Shown: positions 23,090 to 34,526, counted from the stretch's first letter. The stretch: DNA of 64,000 nucleotides from Globisporangium splendens (GCA_006386115.1 VFIW01000105.1:124001-188000), one strand, 5' to 3'. The notes: generated from the sequence alone by a model not told the origin. Numbers and translations: made by a program.

Positions 23090-24736
23090 TTAGAGCCGAA
23101 GCACCAGCGACGGCGACAACGACGGTCTGCGATCGACATTCATTACACCATGGGGACTGCTGATGGGCGGCAGTACTGGTGCGTGCGTCTCATTCTCTCT
23201 CTGGTGCATGGACAGCGGTGGCCGCAAGAGCGGATCTGACAGGCTCAAGTGACTTTCAAGAGGAGCCGATGGCTCGAGGCTTCTGGGGCTGGCGCGTCCA
23301 TAGAATCCCGAGATGCCGTGATGGCCATTCTGCTGGTGCGAAGCAGGAGACAGAAGCGCTCGCGGCGGTGGCGACGACACTGTCTCCTCCACTGCATAGT
23401 GATCACGTTGTCGCGGCTGAAGCTGAAGTTGCGGTGGCGGGGGTCCAAAGTGACAGAGCGAGTCGATTCGCGGCAGCGGCCAGTCGCAGATCAAATGGCG
23501 GATCGAATGCTCCACGCGTGACTGGAATCGCCGGATGAGCGACCGCGAGAGAGCAGTCGACACCGCTGCCACGTACTTGAGCTTCGAGCGCACGAGCAGG
23601 TCCACGATCTCCTCGTGGCTCATGAGGATGCCCAGATCGGCGCGCGCATGGATCACGCGCACGATGCCGGCTTCGTCCTCGAACGGGATGTAGTTCTCGA
23701 GCGGCAGTGCGGCTTCTTTCTGGCGCGCGCGCTTCTTGATGCGGCGATGCAGCGCTGCAAAGTGCACGCCGTAAGCCTTGGCGGCGTTGCGCAGACTCAT
23801 GCCGTGGATCTCGACGGCGTCCATGGCCTTTTCCCACGTCTCTGCTGAGACCACGTTGCTCTGGCGGGAGTTGTGCTTGCCATTGCCTGTGGTGCCGTCA
23901 ATGTCGTCATTCATGATCGAGTCGCGGGTGTTCTCGCTCTCGCTTTCGGACGTGCTGTCGTGCACCATCTGGCTGTCGTCGTCATCGTTGCCATAGTAAA
24001 CTCCTCCGTTGCTATTGCAGTGCGAGTGGTTTCTCGGTGCCGCCGCATACCCGCGACTCAATTGCTGTTGTTGCTGTTGCTGTGGAGGCGACAAGGACGC
24101 ATACGTCTGGCCGGGACTGGCAGCCGATAAGCTCTGGCGGCTGTTGGTGATCGAGTGCATTGCATTTGCTGCTACTGGGAGTCTGCTGCTACTGTTGATT
24201 GCGCCATCGCCTCCTTGTTCGGCGGCACTGGACGTGGTGCTCGACTGCAGACTCGAGCCGTTGTCGCCATGTTCCCTAGCATTTGACCCCGCTGCCGCTC
24301 CTGTTGCCACACTAGTGCTAACGGGCTGTACGAAGCCGTGGACGCGCTTCGACGCGGCGATCCAGCGGTTCGGCGGGAAGTCGGAGGGCAGGTCGCGGTG
24401 GCCGCTCTGGCTCGCGATCGTGCGCACCACGCAGCGCACGTCGTCGGACGTGACCTGGTGCTCGTGGAGGAACTGCTCGCGCAGCACGAGCAACGCCTCG
24501 TCCTGTTCGGCCCTCGAGAGCGCAAACTCGTCTGCCACAGAGATGTTGTTGTTGTTGTTGTTGTTGCTGCTGCTGCTGGCGGTGGCGCCCAAGTGCCGGC
24601 CGCGCACGCGGCGATGCAGCGACATGTGGTGCACGCCGTAGAGCTGCGCGGCGCGGCGCAGACTCATCTTCTGCACGCTCACGGCGTGGATCGCCTGCGC
24701 CCACACCTTCTCACTCACGGCGCTGGCACGCGGCAT
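23090..24736 (-). CDS. Psq-type double helix-turn-helix protein (left copy)
   Basis: 548 residues from the ATG at 24736 (MPRASAVSEKVWAQAI). A longer frame reaches an ATG at 25105, but an intron-like acceptor (CCATTTCAG) sits just before the MPRAS start and the extension looks non-coding. Two HTH units are present: KMSLRRAAQLYGVHHMSLHR near residue 25, and GMSLRNAAKAYGVHFAALHR near residue 315. Each matches the pipsqueak/CENP-B-like pattern of fungal and oomycete DNA-binding proteins. Between them are Asn, Gln and Ser tracts and an acidic stretch. A helical region (YIPFEDEAGIVRVIHARADL) and a Pro-rich tail with PPISSPHG follow the second HTH. A DNA-binding regulator or a domesticated transposase-type protein is likely; no catalytic domain is seen. 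The duplicate at 34527 differs by a few residues. Confidence 0.85.
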   Translation of the reverse strand: MPRASAVSEKVWAQAIHAVSVQKMSLRRAAQLYGVHHMSLHRRVRGRHLGATASSSSNNNNNNNISVADEFALSRAEQDEALLVLREQFLHEHQVTSDDVRCVVRTIASQSGHRDLPSDFPPNRWIAASKRVHGFVQPVSTSVATGAAAGSNAREHGDNGSSLQSSTTSSAAEQGGDGAINSSSRLPVAANAMHSITNSRQSLSAASPGQTYASLSPPQQQQQQQLSRGYAAAPRNHSHCNSNGGVYYGNDDDDSQMVHDSTSESESENTRDSIMNDDIDGTTGNGKHNSRQSNVVSAETWEKAMDAVEIHGMSLRNAAKAYGVHFAALHRRIKKRARQKEAALPLENYIPFEDEAGIVRVIHARADLGILMSHEEIVDLLVRSKLKYVAAVSTALSRSLIRRFQSRVEHSIRHLICDWPLPRIDSLCHFGPPPPQLQLQPRQRDHYAVEETVSSPPPRALLSPASHQQNGHHGISGFYGRASPRSLEPSAPLESHLSLSDPLLRPPLSMHQRENETHAPVLPPISSPHGVMNVDRRPSLSPSLVLRL

Positions 24737-25832
24737 TGCTGGACCAGCTGAAATGGGTACAGACGCAGGGTTACGTTGCGACTTGCGCGTTACAAATGGG
24801 GTACGTTTGTTGCTTGTGGGACTTGCTGGTTTGCGGGCGGCAAGTTGAACCAACAAGGAGTCGAGTTGGATTGTGGCTGCCGACGACAACAAAGTCTGCA
24901 GGTGGCAAGAGCACACACAGGAGGAGGAATGACGTGGAGAGCACGCCGACCAAGTGCAACACAAAGAACCGTCGCCACGACGGGTTTGCAGCAGTCGCGC
25001 GCATGCAAAAGTACAGTAGAGAGATACGATTGCAACCCACCGAACGCGACGGAACAGAAAAAGGAACAATAGTGGGGTGACAGCACGGCGGGGCGACATC
25101 TTCACCCGACTCCACTATGCACCTTCTTTGGCAGTCGGACGCCGCTGATTGGCTGATGCGAGGAGTCGGCCCCTCTCGCTCACACGAGCATCGAGTCGGA
25201 CCAGCGCGCCAGTTGATTGGGATGCAGGACATGAAACTTTCCGCTTTTGCTATCTCTGCTGATCGGTTGCTTCCTTATCTGACGACAGCGACTTGAGAGT
25301 TGCGTTTTGGATGCTTGCATGCGATTAAGTAGGACGCTTGATGCACGGGACAAATGATGTCGCTGCTTGCAAATCTTGCTGCACAAGAATGCAAGATTTT
25401 GCTGCCTTCCTCGCGATCACGAGGAGTCAAGGTTGGCAGGGAGTTGCCTCTTGCCTCTCGGTTGTGTTTCAATCTGACACTGTTGCGTGTTTACTAGCAT
25501 TAATTTCCCAAGTGTAACACGCAATGTACAAGACAATACATTTCAATCCATGGAAGCTACATACGCACATCGCATCGGGGTAGGGATGCAAGTCCACGAG
25601 TTACAAAAATCTTTCACAGTCGCGGTTGCTGAGAAGTGTGCTGTACCCTGCAAACGCAAACGAGAGACCCGTCAAAGCTTCGACATTTTGTTCTGCGTGC
25701 CAGTTTGGAACAAGAGCGTGATGCATTTTCCGACAGACCGCCAGCGAGACAGTCTGGAACGAGTCAAGTGAACCGACCGCACTGTCGAACGGCCCCTCCC
25801 AGCACAACGGACTGTACCAGTCGGTCTTTCCA
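24737..25832. other. Upstream region of left HTH gene
   Basis: About 1.1 kb inside the left arm. It holds the probable 5' UTR and its intron, a small perfect hairpin at 25372-25398 (AATCTTGC/GCAAGATT) and another palindrome around CCTCGCGATCACGAGG. No further gene is supported. Confidence 0.5.
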
Positions 25833-26330
25833 CCTGTATCCTCCGCCACAGCGGCCAATCAGCGCGCACAACAACTAAAACTCACTGCAACAACTCATGC
25901 ACACAACAGATGCGTGCCTTGCAGATGCCATGCGTTTTGTATTTTAATGCTCGCTGGGTGCATATCTACACTCCATTTTATCGCATGCGTCTACAGTAGA
26001 CTGGATCGATTTTGCTTGTGGCAAGGATCTCACGAAATTTTGTAGCACCTTGTGAGGCACCCGCATTGCGTGCGACTAAAGCGTGTTCTCTTTGTGCTGG
26101 TGCAAAGAGGACGTGGATACTTCAACAAAGGACAAGGACGAATACCGGCTGCATGGGAGCGCGCAAGTTTTGCCAAGACTCATCAAGCTGCATGCAAGAA
26201 AAAAAAAGCATGTTCGCGTCTCAAAAGGTTTGCTGTGCGTCCCCTCACGCAAAGACTGTTTGTTGCACTGTAACAAAAAAAAAAAGCATGGTAGGTGTTC
26301 GTGTATATGCAATCTGCGAGGCTAAATTGA
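25720..26330. repeat. Repeat unit A (partly inside left arm)
   Basis: Shares blocks in order with 26745-27300 at an offset of about 1.0 kb. Shared landmarks include AGTCAAGTGAACCGAC, GTCGAACGGCCCCTCC, CCAATCA and GCGTGCG..AAAGCG..GTTC. Identity by eye is near 75% in the best block. The inner boundary of the inverted duplication (25832) falls inside this unit. Confidence 0.55.
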
Positions 26331-27823
26331 AGTTTATCTGTAACATGAACTCGACTTGTAACAACTGTTAGACCTAGATTGAAGGTACAGAGAAGGACCG
26401 AAATGCGCTTGAAGGTTTGCTGTGTCTGATTGATACACGCGAGTGTGCAACATGATGGCGAACACAAGGCTCGAACACAAGACCAGAACAGGCAGCCTTG
26501 CGGACGACTCGCTTGAGTAAGTCGGGTAGTGCGGGTGGAGCTGCTGCTGGCCATGACTTGTCTCTACCTGGCTACTGTTCATTTTAGAGAGATCGCCAGA
26601 CTGAAATGTTATCAAGTCACCGTCACATTGGAGCAAAGAGGCTGCTGATGATAAAGAGGATCTACAATGTTAATTCTCCAGAGATCGCAAGGAGTGACTC
26701 GTCTTCCTTCGAGAGTGCGTTCTTCAATGAGACGGGAGGAAGGGTGGAACATGGGCGAGGTTTTCTCCGATCGATCGTCAGTGAGACAGCCTTTGAACAA
26801 GTCAAATGAACCGACAGCATGTCGAACGGCCCCTCCAACAAAACTGAAGGAACCAATCATGATGCGAAACAATTAAAACAGAGCCCCACAGCTGCAACAA
26901 CTTGTATTTCATGCGCACTGCGGATGTGTGGCTTGCGCGCCTCCATCGTCCATTCGTCCCTTTGCGCACAGCAACTGATGCTGGTGATGACGGATCTTGC
27001 TGTACCTAGGCTTCCTAATTTCCACAGTTTTATCATCTTTTCGCACCCAACACACCTCACTCAAAAGCACACATGCGTGCGGCCAAAGCGCGTTCGTTCT
27101 CGGTGTGTTTCTGCAATGTGTACTTGAAGCGCAACAAACTGGCTTGGGTGCGTGGAGCCGGGTCTCGCTTGAAACGCTTTGTCTCGTGACTCGCTTTCGC
27201 TTGCATGCAGACGCCACCGCAAAATATGGACTTGCTGCCGTAGAAGGCGGTTTTCGCTTAACGTGAGCAATTTTGGCGAAGAATAGGGTAACAATGCAAT
27301 GAACTAATAGGTGTAGGGTTATCAATATTTGAGCCACAGAAACACACAGAGCGGAGCATAACGGGGTATAAAAGAACTGGAGAAACACGGCGCACTAATA
27401 GGGAAATCTCGCTCTGGTGCCATCTGCCACTTGCGCAAAACCGATTTTTTAGGTTTTATTATTGAAAACGAAGTTGACAGCTGCACCAGTGCAACTACGG
27501 TTGGCCACACGTGCGATCGGGTAAGTTACGACAATTTTGAAAAATTGCCGTAATCATTGTATTACATGAAAATTATCTTTGACTAATGAAAGCAACCCTT
27601 TAATTCGCCTTTAGAATGGCTTCGACTCAATACATTTGAATTCAATGCTTGCGAGATTTTGGGCGTTCCGACATCCTGTTGCGGCGCCAGCAGGGAACAT
27701 GCTGAGGACTCCCCACCGGCCAATCCACACTGTATGACCGCTGCTGGCAGTGTGTCCGGGGAAATTCATTTCATTTGAGTCGCCATCAAGGTAAGAGTCG
27801 ATAGCAAGACCTGGCCGGGAAAA
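25906..27823. other. Repeat-rich spacer, no gene
   Basis: Outside the two repeat units this stretch has two A-runs each followed by GCATG (about 26201-26212 and 26274-26288) and short unsupported ORFs. I see no gene, LTR pair or RNA gene. Confidence 0.45.
26745..27300. repeat. Repeat unit B (diverged copy of unit A)
   Basis: Carries AGTCAAATGAACCGAC, GTCGAACGGCCCCTCC, then AACCAATCATGATGCG and CATGCGTGCGGCCAAAGCG in the same order as unit A. No coding function is recognised, and it may be a transposon fragment. Confidence 0.5.
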
Positions 27824-28300
27824 TTGCGCGTCGTGAACAGCTGGCTGAAGTCCGTCGTGGGTGTGACACACAGCTGCGAACGATGGCGGTCAAGACCGTG
27901 GCGGATGCCCGGGCATCGCAGAGTGCCAACTATGCTGCTTGCCATTGGACAGCGTGATTTTGGTGTGCAATCATGCAACTCGCCGCCAACCGTATCACAG
28001 GAGTGTGTACTGGAAGCCCATGTGTGTAATGCCAACTGCGCCAACTGCCGACGACCAATTGAAATCGACGAAGATGTTCTTGTTGTCGGCTTTACATCAG
28101 CCCCTGCGAGGTATGAAGTATGCGACGACGTTATCGAAAGTACATCGTTTGATGGCACCCAAAACAATCGCATTTTCTATCTTCCGTGCTTTCAAGCATG
28201 CAATGCCCAGTATTTGGAGATAACGATTCCCAGCAACTTCAAGCAACCCAATGCCGTTATCCTTTTCTGTAATGTGCCAAAACCAGCTATTACACGATGA
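27824..28300 (+). CDS. Small Cys-rich ORF, zinc-finger-like (doubtful)
   Basis: A 158-codon frame. Its middle reads CNANCANCRRPIEIDEDVL and later FYLPCFQAC. The spacing of CxxC and a later PCFQAC resembles the start and end of PARP-type or LIM-like zinc-binding modules. The flanking residues look random, and no introns or neighbours support a gene. It lies in the repeat-rich spacer of the inverted duplication and could be a fragment of a transposon or dead gene. I cannot name a family with confidence. Confidence 0.3.
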   Translation: MRVVNSWLKSVVGVTHSCERWRSRPWRMPGHRRVPTMLLAIGQRDFGVQSCNSPPTVSQECVLEAHVCNANCANCRRPIEIDEDVLVVGFTSAPARYEVCDDVIESTSFDGTQNNRIFYLPCFQACNAQYLEITIPSNFKQPNAVILFCNVPKPAITR

Positions 28301-29123
28301 CTGTGATGGGCTAAAACGAGCCATTACATGAAGGCGGATCTGTTCCCAGATCTAGTGTACCACACACCACCTTCAGCGTGCATTGTGGAGACACAAATGA
28401 CAAAGGGATTACAGTAATACAGTCCCCACATGCACGTGTGACGTCATTCGATGACGTCACGAGTGTTCTCTGTGCTGATCAGTGCAGATGTTGTTCTCAT
28501 GTACTAATCAGTACTGAGCAATGACATCCATGTACTAATCAAGTACTGAGTGATGGTTCCTGCTTGGGAAACTGCACTGGCGACGAGACCGACGTGTCTC
28601 TGCCACCTGGAGTGAGTGGCGCGAGCCAATCACTTTGCAGGGATCTTAAACAAGACTTGAAGTTCAAGCTTCTAGAAGATCCCGTAGGTTCAACCTCAGT
28701 GCACCCAAGGTTTTATATATCAGATTCATAGGTTTTATTGTGTATGTTTAGGTTTTAGTTATAAAACGTGTAGGATCCCTTGGGGTTCAATTGTGAGTAG
28801 CGACAGGAACCATAACTACATGTTCAATTCAATTGCAGTTATTCTTCCAAACTCTCATGTCATCCTTCCTCCCTCCAAGTCGGGAGATTGCTCCCTCATT
28901 CACACAAGCGTGTGTGATGTGTTTGAGGGACTGTTGTGAACAGCGCCATTTTACACAGGACAATCGAAATAACTCCTAATGAAGTGCCTCGACACTGAAA
29001 TAAAGTGCATTGACACTAAAACTATCCCGTTCCACATCAGTAGTTTTCAAATGTTTCTTTTTGTTTTCGGCCAATCAGAGGTTGCTGCACGAGGGAAAGA
29101 AGGTAAACGCGTCTATACCCAGA
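28301..29123. other. Non-coding, possible solo-LTR-like sequence
   Basis: About 820 bp with clustered promoter-like features: bZIP palindrome, paired TGTACTAATCA/GTACTGAG blocks, a TATAAAA at about 28760, and imperfect direct repeats near 28980-29020 (AAGTGC..GACACT.AAA). The layout resembles a retrotransposon LTR, but I cannot find matching ends or a target-site duplication. Confidence 0.25.
28438..28460. repeat. Perfect palindrome with two TGACGTCA sites
   Basis: Ten-base arms GTGACGTCAT and ATGACGTCAC flank a 3-base centre. Each arm contains TGACGTCA, the consensus for CREB/ATF-type bZIP factors. It sits in non-coding DNA upstream of near-duplicate blocks TGTACTAATCA-GTACTGAG at 28500-28550. 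Confidence 0.6.
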
Positions 29124-29191
29124 CTGTAACAGGAGCTGAAACACCAACTGCAACAAACATGTTGCAATCTGGTGTTTGAGCTCTGTTACAG
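29124..29191. repeat. Long imperfect hairpin
   Basis: Arms of about 30 bases beginning CTGTAACAG..GAGCT and ending AGCTC.TGTTACAG pair with few mismatches around a short AAACAT loop. It could be a miniature inverted-repeat element or a small-RNA precursor. No flanking duplication was identified. Confidence 0.5.
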
Positions 29192-29809
29192 AACCAAGTT
29201 CAAGTTACCAAAAAGGATGTTTCCAATCGAAAGCCTTGTGATTGCTCGCTCAGTTGGATGGAGTATGTGACTTCGTTGTTCAACGCGAGCACGAGTCCTT
29301 ATTAACTAACGCAGGTTCATGTCGATTGTAAAATTACCTGGTTATTTCTATTTTGAGCTATGGTTTTAATGTGATTACCGTCGTGCAACCTTGCAATCAC
29401 AGCCACATCCACGCATCATACATTCAACCAGCAGTGCACTATTTTTGGGCACACACACCCTTAGCATTTGCATGTGGCATGCGACAACCTTGATGCAGCA
29501 TGCTGATGGCCCACAGGTGCGCGTGCTGGTTCTGGACACAAGCCAGAGCCTATCTGCAGCATACTCGCAATCCGTTTCAAAAGAGAGCATCCAGTTGATC
29601 CAAGCAACACCCAAAATGCTACAATCAGGACCAAGCATCGCTGCTTGGCATCGGTGCAAGCAAGTGAACCAGGCAGGAGAGAGAATCAGTCATTGTTCTT
29701 TTTTTCAGCTGCACATAGGAAAAGCACCTTCCTATTCCAAGCACTACATCCGTGACATATTCAGTGCGACACGTTCACATAGAACTACGCTCTCGTCCAT
29801 GCGCACCTT
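29192..29809. other. Intergenic
   Basis: About 600 bp downstream of the copine gene. It has only a weak 143-codon frame without recognisable motifs. Nothing else seen. Confidence 0.5.
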
Positions 29810-32409
29810 TTATCTGCGATAGCCTGGGTATCCTGGTGCAGCTCCGCCGTGAGGTGGTGGCTGGTGCAGAGGGTAACCCTGCGGGGGGTATCCTGGCTGA
29901 CCTGGATACCCCCCTTGTGGAGCATAGCCACCTTGGGGTGGGTAGCCCTGATATTGACCTTGCGGAGGATATCCTGGGTAACCGTGCTGGCCATGTGGAG
30001 GGTATCCTGGTTGACCTTGAATTGGGTAACCTGGCTGGCCATGCGGTGGGTAGCCAGGTTGACCGTGTGGTTGTCCTTGCGGTGGGTAACCGTGTTGGCC
30101 ATGCGGTGGGTAGCCTGGTTGACCTTGCGGTGCATTCGGGTCATGAGGCGGCACTTGTTGAGCTGGAGGTGCCGTTGGGTCATGTGGAGGCTGTTGCGTT
30201 GGTGGCATTTGGGAAACAGGCGTAGCACTTTGCTGTGGTGGGACCCCAGGAGCAGCTGCTGCAGGTGCATCCACGCCATGGACCAACGCCGCAGTATCCA
30301 TAGCAGGCTGATCAAACGCCTTGAAGCTCGGTGTGATCGCCGGGTTGGGGTTGATGCCGCGCACGCGCATGTACTGGCAAAGCTGGTTCGGGATCTCAGC
30401 CAACGTTTCACGCGTCAACAAGGACGGATCGTGCGCAAATCGGTTGTACGGCACGAATTGGACACTGGACAAAAAGAAAAACATTGCAGCGAGTCACAGA
30501 ACCAATCAGTTCAGTTGCCAAAGTATCAGGTTTTCACAGGGAGACCAGCAGTACGCACATATCGCGGGTCGAGGGGCGGCCGCGCGAGTCGCGCAGCACT
30601 TTTCCATCGCCATCCAGCGCGTTCATGGACGAGAAATCCGCAGGGCCAACACCGATGATCACAATCGACAGCGGCGTCGTGTTCGCTGCCTGAACAAGCG
30701 TATCGATCGTCGCTGGCATGTCCATGATCGCACCATCTAACAATACACAATAACAAAACAACAGAATGCGGTCATGCATCCATTCATAACAACAACAGCA
30801 ACAACGCATGTTCCACGACACGCATACCTGTAACGATCAGCAGAACAAAGTACTTTTGCTTGCGCGGATCCGCCGATGACTGCGCAATCGCCATCGTCTG
30901 CCGAATGATCCTGTTAGAAGTTCAAACAAACAAATCAGCGAACATGTCAGCATCAATACGAGCATATACACATATCAAAGCAGCAATCACTTTTGACTTA
31001 CGGCGCAAAGCACGTGGGGCCATGCAGACGGATGTGGGGGAGCGACGACGTGTACAGCTGGAGCACGCCCTGCGCGCCAAACACTTCGGGGTTGGACGGG
31101 TTCAAGTTGAGCGGGAAGCAGTGGTCAACCGAGTGGGCGCCAGGCGGGATCCCGCCAAAGCCGTACACGGGGATCATCTTGTCCGAGTCGTACTCTTGCA
31201 GGATCGACGCTGTCGCGGAGATTGCATGTTGGTACTATGTGGATTTGAAACGAATTGAACTCAACGACCACAACAACAAAGATTGGACAATGGCGCCACC
31301 AAACAGCATACCTGATTCGGTCCACGCGGGTCAAGAAAGTGGAGACTGCGAGGGTCCGAAATCGCTCCGTTCGACGCCGTGTAATCAATCCCGATAATCA
31401 GACTCATCTCCAGCCCACCACGAACTATAATACACCACAAGCAAAACTCCATGTGAGCAATTTACAGCACAGAAAGCATATCACACAGCACAGAACGTGC
31501 GAAATACGTACGGAATTCAACAAACGAGGGCAAACGCATGACGTCAACGTCGTGCGCGATGAGGAGCCCCGCATTCGTGTACTTTTTGCCCTTCTTGCGG
31601 TGTAATTCTTCGTTATGGAGCACATAATTGGTGCCGCGCTTGGCGATCAGTTCTTCCAGACACGTGTCGACGGATCCGATAAGCTCGTGTTTGCTCCCGC
31701 GATCCTGGTCGAAGACTTGCAGTTGCAGCGGACGACGGTAGTCGCCATTGCAGAGCTGCTGCAACGGGAGCTCAAACACGCGCCAGTTTGGGTTCAGGTT
31801 GTTGTCGATCACCTCGGTCTTGTGCACGGGCATCCACGACAAGTTGTCTTCGCGGAGCCTCTTGATCACGAGGAACGGGTCACTCTTGCCGAACATGCCG
31901 TCCATGTTGGGGAGGTTCGATCCCGCGAACCGCAAGCGCACGACCTCGTTCGTGTTCTTCGCTTCCTCGGCTTTCACGAGCAGCGAGCCGCGGTGGGAGC
32001 CATGGTGCTTGCCGCGCGTGAGCAGGAACGAGCCGCTCTGTCCCGGGGCACCCATCACTTGGCCGAGCGTAAACCTCGTGCCGCCAATGTAGTCGTGCTC
32101 CGAGAGCTTCTTCGACGACGAGTCCTCGTCATAGATGTCCACTTTGAGCTGCTGCTGCGACTCAAAGTAGTAGTCGACGAGGAAGAGCTTCGTCCACGCG
32201 GGGCTCAGATTGTCCTTGAGTGACTCGGTGCGGCCGATCTCGATCCAGCCGCGGCCGTCGAACTGCGACAGCACGGCGAACGGGTCCGACTTGGAGAGGA
32301 CATCGCGGTCCTTGAGGTTCTTGGCGCTCAGCGAGAGCTCCACGCGGGACGTGGGCGTCGGCACGCGCGGCGACACGCCGTAGGCAGTGGGGGCGGCGGC
32401 AGCGTACAT
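29810..32409 (-). CDS. Copine
   Basis: Six minus-strand exons: 32409-31512, 31424-31312, 31234-31002, 30910-30828, 30736-30559 and 30464-29810; 719 residues. Two C2 domains come first ([24 protein letters not shown], then [20 protein letters not shown]), both with Ca-binding Asp residues. The copine A domain (vWA-like) follows: [70 protein letters not shown] and [10 protein letters not shown]. The tail is a long Pro/Gly/Tyr-rich tract with GYPPQG and GQPGYPPHG repeats. Known role: Ca-dependent phospholipid binding and membrane signalling. The gene lies in the spacer of the inverted duplication and is not itself duplicated. All splice sites are GT-AG and in frame. Confidence 0.95.
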
Positions 32410-33429
32410 GCGAGTGAGGGAGGGAGTGGGGGAATGCGCCTGCCTCTCTTTGTCTTCTTTCCTCTTCTTCGTTCTTCTTCGCTTGGCGGAGGTCGTCGGA
32501 TTTCAATAAAAAAAAACAGTGGCAGATGTATGATGATGATGAGTCATTGGGTTGCACAAGAATAAACCCTCGGGAGTGATGGTCGTTTTGGATTTTCCTG
32601 TGAAGAAGGTTATGTGGCCAGGTGGGAAGATGGGTGCATACCCAAAGTAATGGGAGGTTGTGCGAAGGCACACATGTCGCGGAAGAGACGATGATGTTGC
32701 GCGAAAGTGAGCTAAAATAGAAACTCAGCAGCATACCTCTGATCAGCAAGACCTTTATAATCCGATCTATTGACCCTCCAAAAAATAGTCCCATTTTCGA
32801 CTGGTAGCATTCGGATTGTTAAGAACTCGTGGCAACAAAGACTTGTGTCGAGCATAAAACAGAGCAAGCACCAGTGAGCAATTGCCTGTGGTGTTTTCTT
32901 GCTGCTCCAAAATGACGGTGGCCTTGTAGCGTATGCAGGCTGACGATCTGTCTCAATGGAACGAAGAGGTTCGGGAACCGCATGTCGTGGCAGCATCGTG
33001 GTCCACCCGCACCTGACCGACTTGCGCAGACGAATGCGGCAGCTTCGTCCGCCAGTCGGTCTGTCCTGGTCTTTTGTTTGCTTTTCCATGTTCGCAGTCA
33101 TGTTTTGCGTACAACGCGTGCATCAATCAGCCATCATAGACATCTGAGTGGAACGCATTCCAGTCCATTTAGTAACTTCAACCTAATCCAGCCGTTGCAG
33201 TTGAACTGCTGCTGCACTGCAAAATTCTCTCAGGGTATTGCACCAACACCAGTCACATCCAGCGCTCTTGCACAAACAAACACAAGGAGACCACGCTTTA
33301 GTTGCACGCAGGCAGGACACTTTTTTGCTGGCCATTTTTGCAGTTGGATCTGGTCTTTGAAAGAACTCAAAATGTCGGCATAAAAAGTGCAGCCTGTGTT
33401 GATGTCAATGAAAGCCTTGTAATTGGTGG
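32410..33429. other. Intergenic up to right arm
   Basis: About 1 kb holding the copine promoter and 5' UTR and then unique sequence to the inner edge of the right arm. Open frames here have no recognisable motifs. Confidence 0.5.
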
Positions 33430-34526
33430 TTGGAAAGACCGACTGGTACAGTCCGTTGTGCTGGGAGGGGCCGTTCGACAGTGCGGTCGGTTCACTTGAC
33501 TCGTTCCAGACTGTCTCGCTGGCGGTCTGTCGGAAAATGCATCACGCTCTTGTTCCAAACTGGCACGCAGAACAAAATGTCGAAGCTTTGACGGGTCTCT
33601 CGTTTGCGTTTGCAGGGTACAGCACACTTCTCAGCAACCGCGACTGTGAAAGATTTTTGTAACTCGTGGACTTGCATCCCTACCCCGATGCGATGTGCGT
33701 ATGTAGCTTCCATGGATTGAAATGTATTGTCTTGTACATTGTGTGTTACACTTGGGAAATTAATGCTAGTAAACACGCAACAGTGTCAGATTGAAACACA
33801 ACCGAGAGGCAAGAGGCAACTCCCTGCCAACCTTGACTCCTCGTGATCGCGAGGAAGGCAGCAAAATCTTGCATTCTTGTGCAGCAAGATTTGCAAGCAG
33901 CGACATCATTTGTCCCGTGCATCAAGCGTCCTACTTAATCGCATGCAAGCATCCAAAACGCAACTCTCAAGTTGCTGTCGTCAGATAAGGAAGCAACCGA
34001 TCAGCAGAGATAGCAAAAGCGGAAAGTTTCATGTCCTGCATCCCAATCAACTGGCGCGCTGGTCCGACTCGATGCTCGTGTGAGCGAGAGGGGCCGACTC
34101 CTCGCATCAGCCAATCAGCGGCGTCCGACTGCCAAAGAAGGTGCATAGTGGAGTCGGGTGAAGATGTCGCCCCGCCGTGCTGTCACCCCACTATTGTTCC
34201 TTTTTCTGTTCCGTCGCGTTCGGTGGGTTGCAATCGTATCTCTCTACTGTACTTTTGCATGCGCGCGACTGCTGCAAACCCGTCGTGGCGACGGTTCTTT
34301 GTGTTGCACTTGGTCGGCGTGCTCTCCACGTCATTCCTCCTCCTGTGTGTGCTCTTGCCACCTGCAGACTTTGTTGTCGTCGGCAGCCACAATCCAACTC
34401 GACTCCTTGTTGGTTCAACTTGCCGCCCGCAAACCAGCAAGTCCCACAAGCAACAAACGTACCCCATTTGTAACGCGCAAGTCGCAACGTAACCCTGCGT
34501 CTGTACCCATTTCAGCTGGTCCAGCA
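33430..34526. other. Upstream region of right HTH gene
   Basis: About 1.1 kb of the right arm, the mirror of 24737-25832. It holds the probable 5' UTR with an intron acceptor at about 34514 and the mirrored small hairpin. No other gene. Confidence 0.5.

Larger units (their letters stand above)
23002..25832 (-). repeat. Left arm of large inverted duplication
   Basis: This 2.83 kb stretch is the near-identical reverse complement of 33430-36263. Identity runs from GAAATGGATGAGG at the outer edge to GGTCTTTCCA at the inner edge. Differences are a few substitutions, one GTT unit in a trinucleotide tract and a 5 bp TGAGG repeat at the right outer edge. The arm carries one HTH gene and about 1.1 kb upstream of it. 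Confidence 0.95.

Noticed and set aside
24737..25105. N-terminal extension of the HTH protein to the ATG at 25105
   Set aside because: The extension is unlike the rest of the protein, and an intron-type acceptor lies just before the MPRAS start. Both copies share it only because the duplication is recent.
26201..26290. A-runs followed by GCATG as SINE tails
   Set aside because: No polymerase III promoter boxes or target-site duplications could be placed around them.
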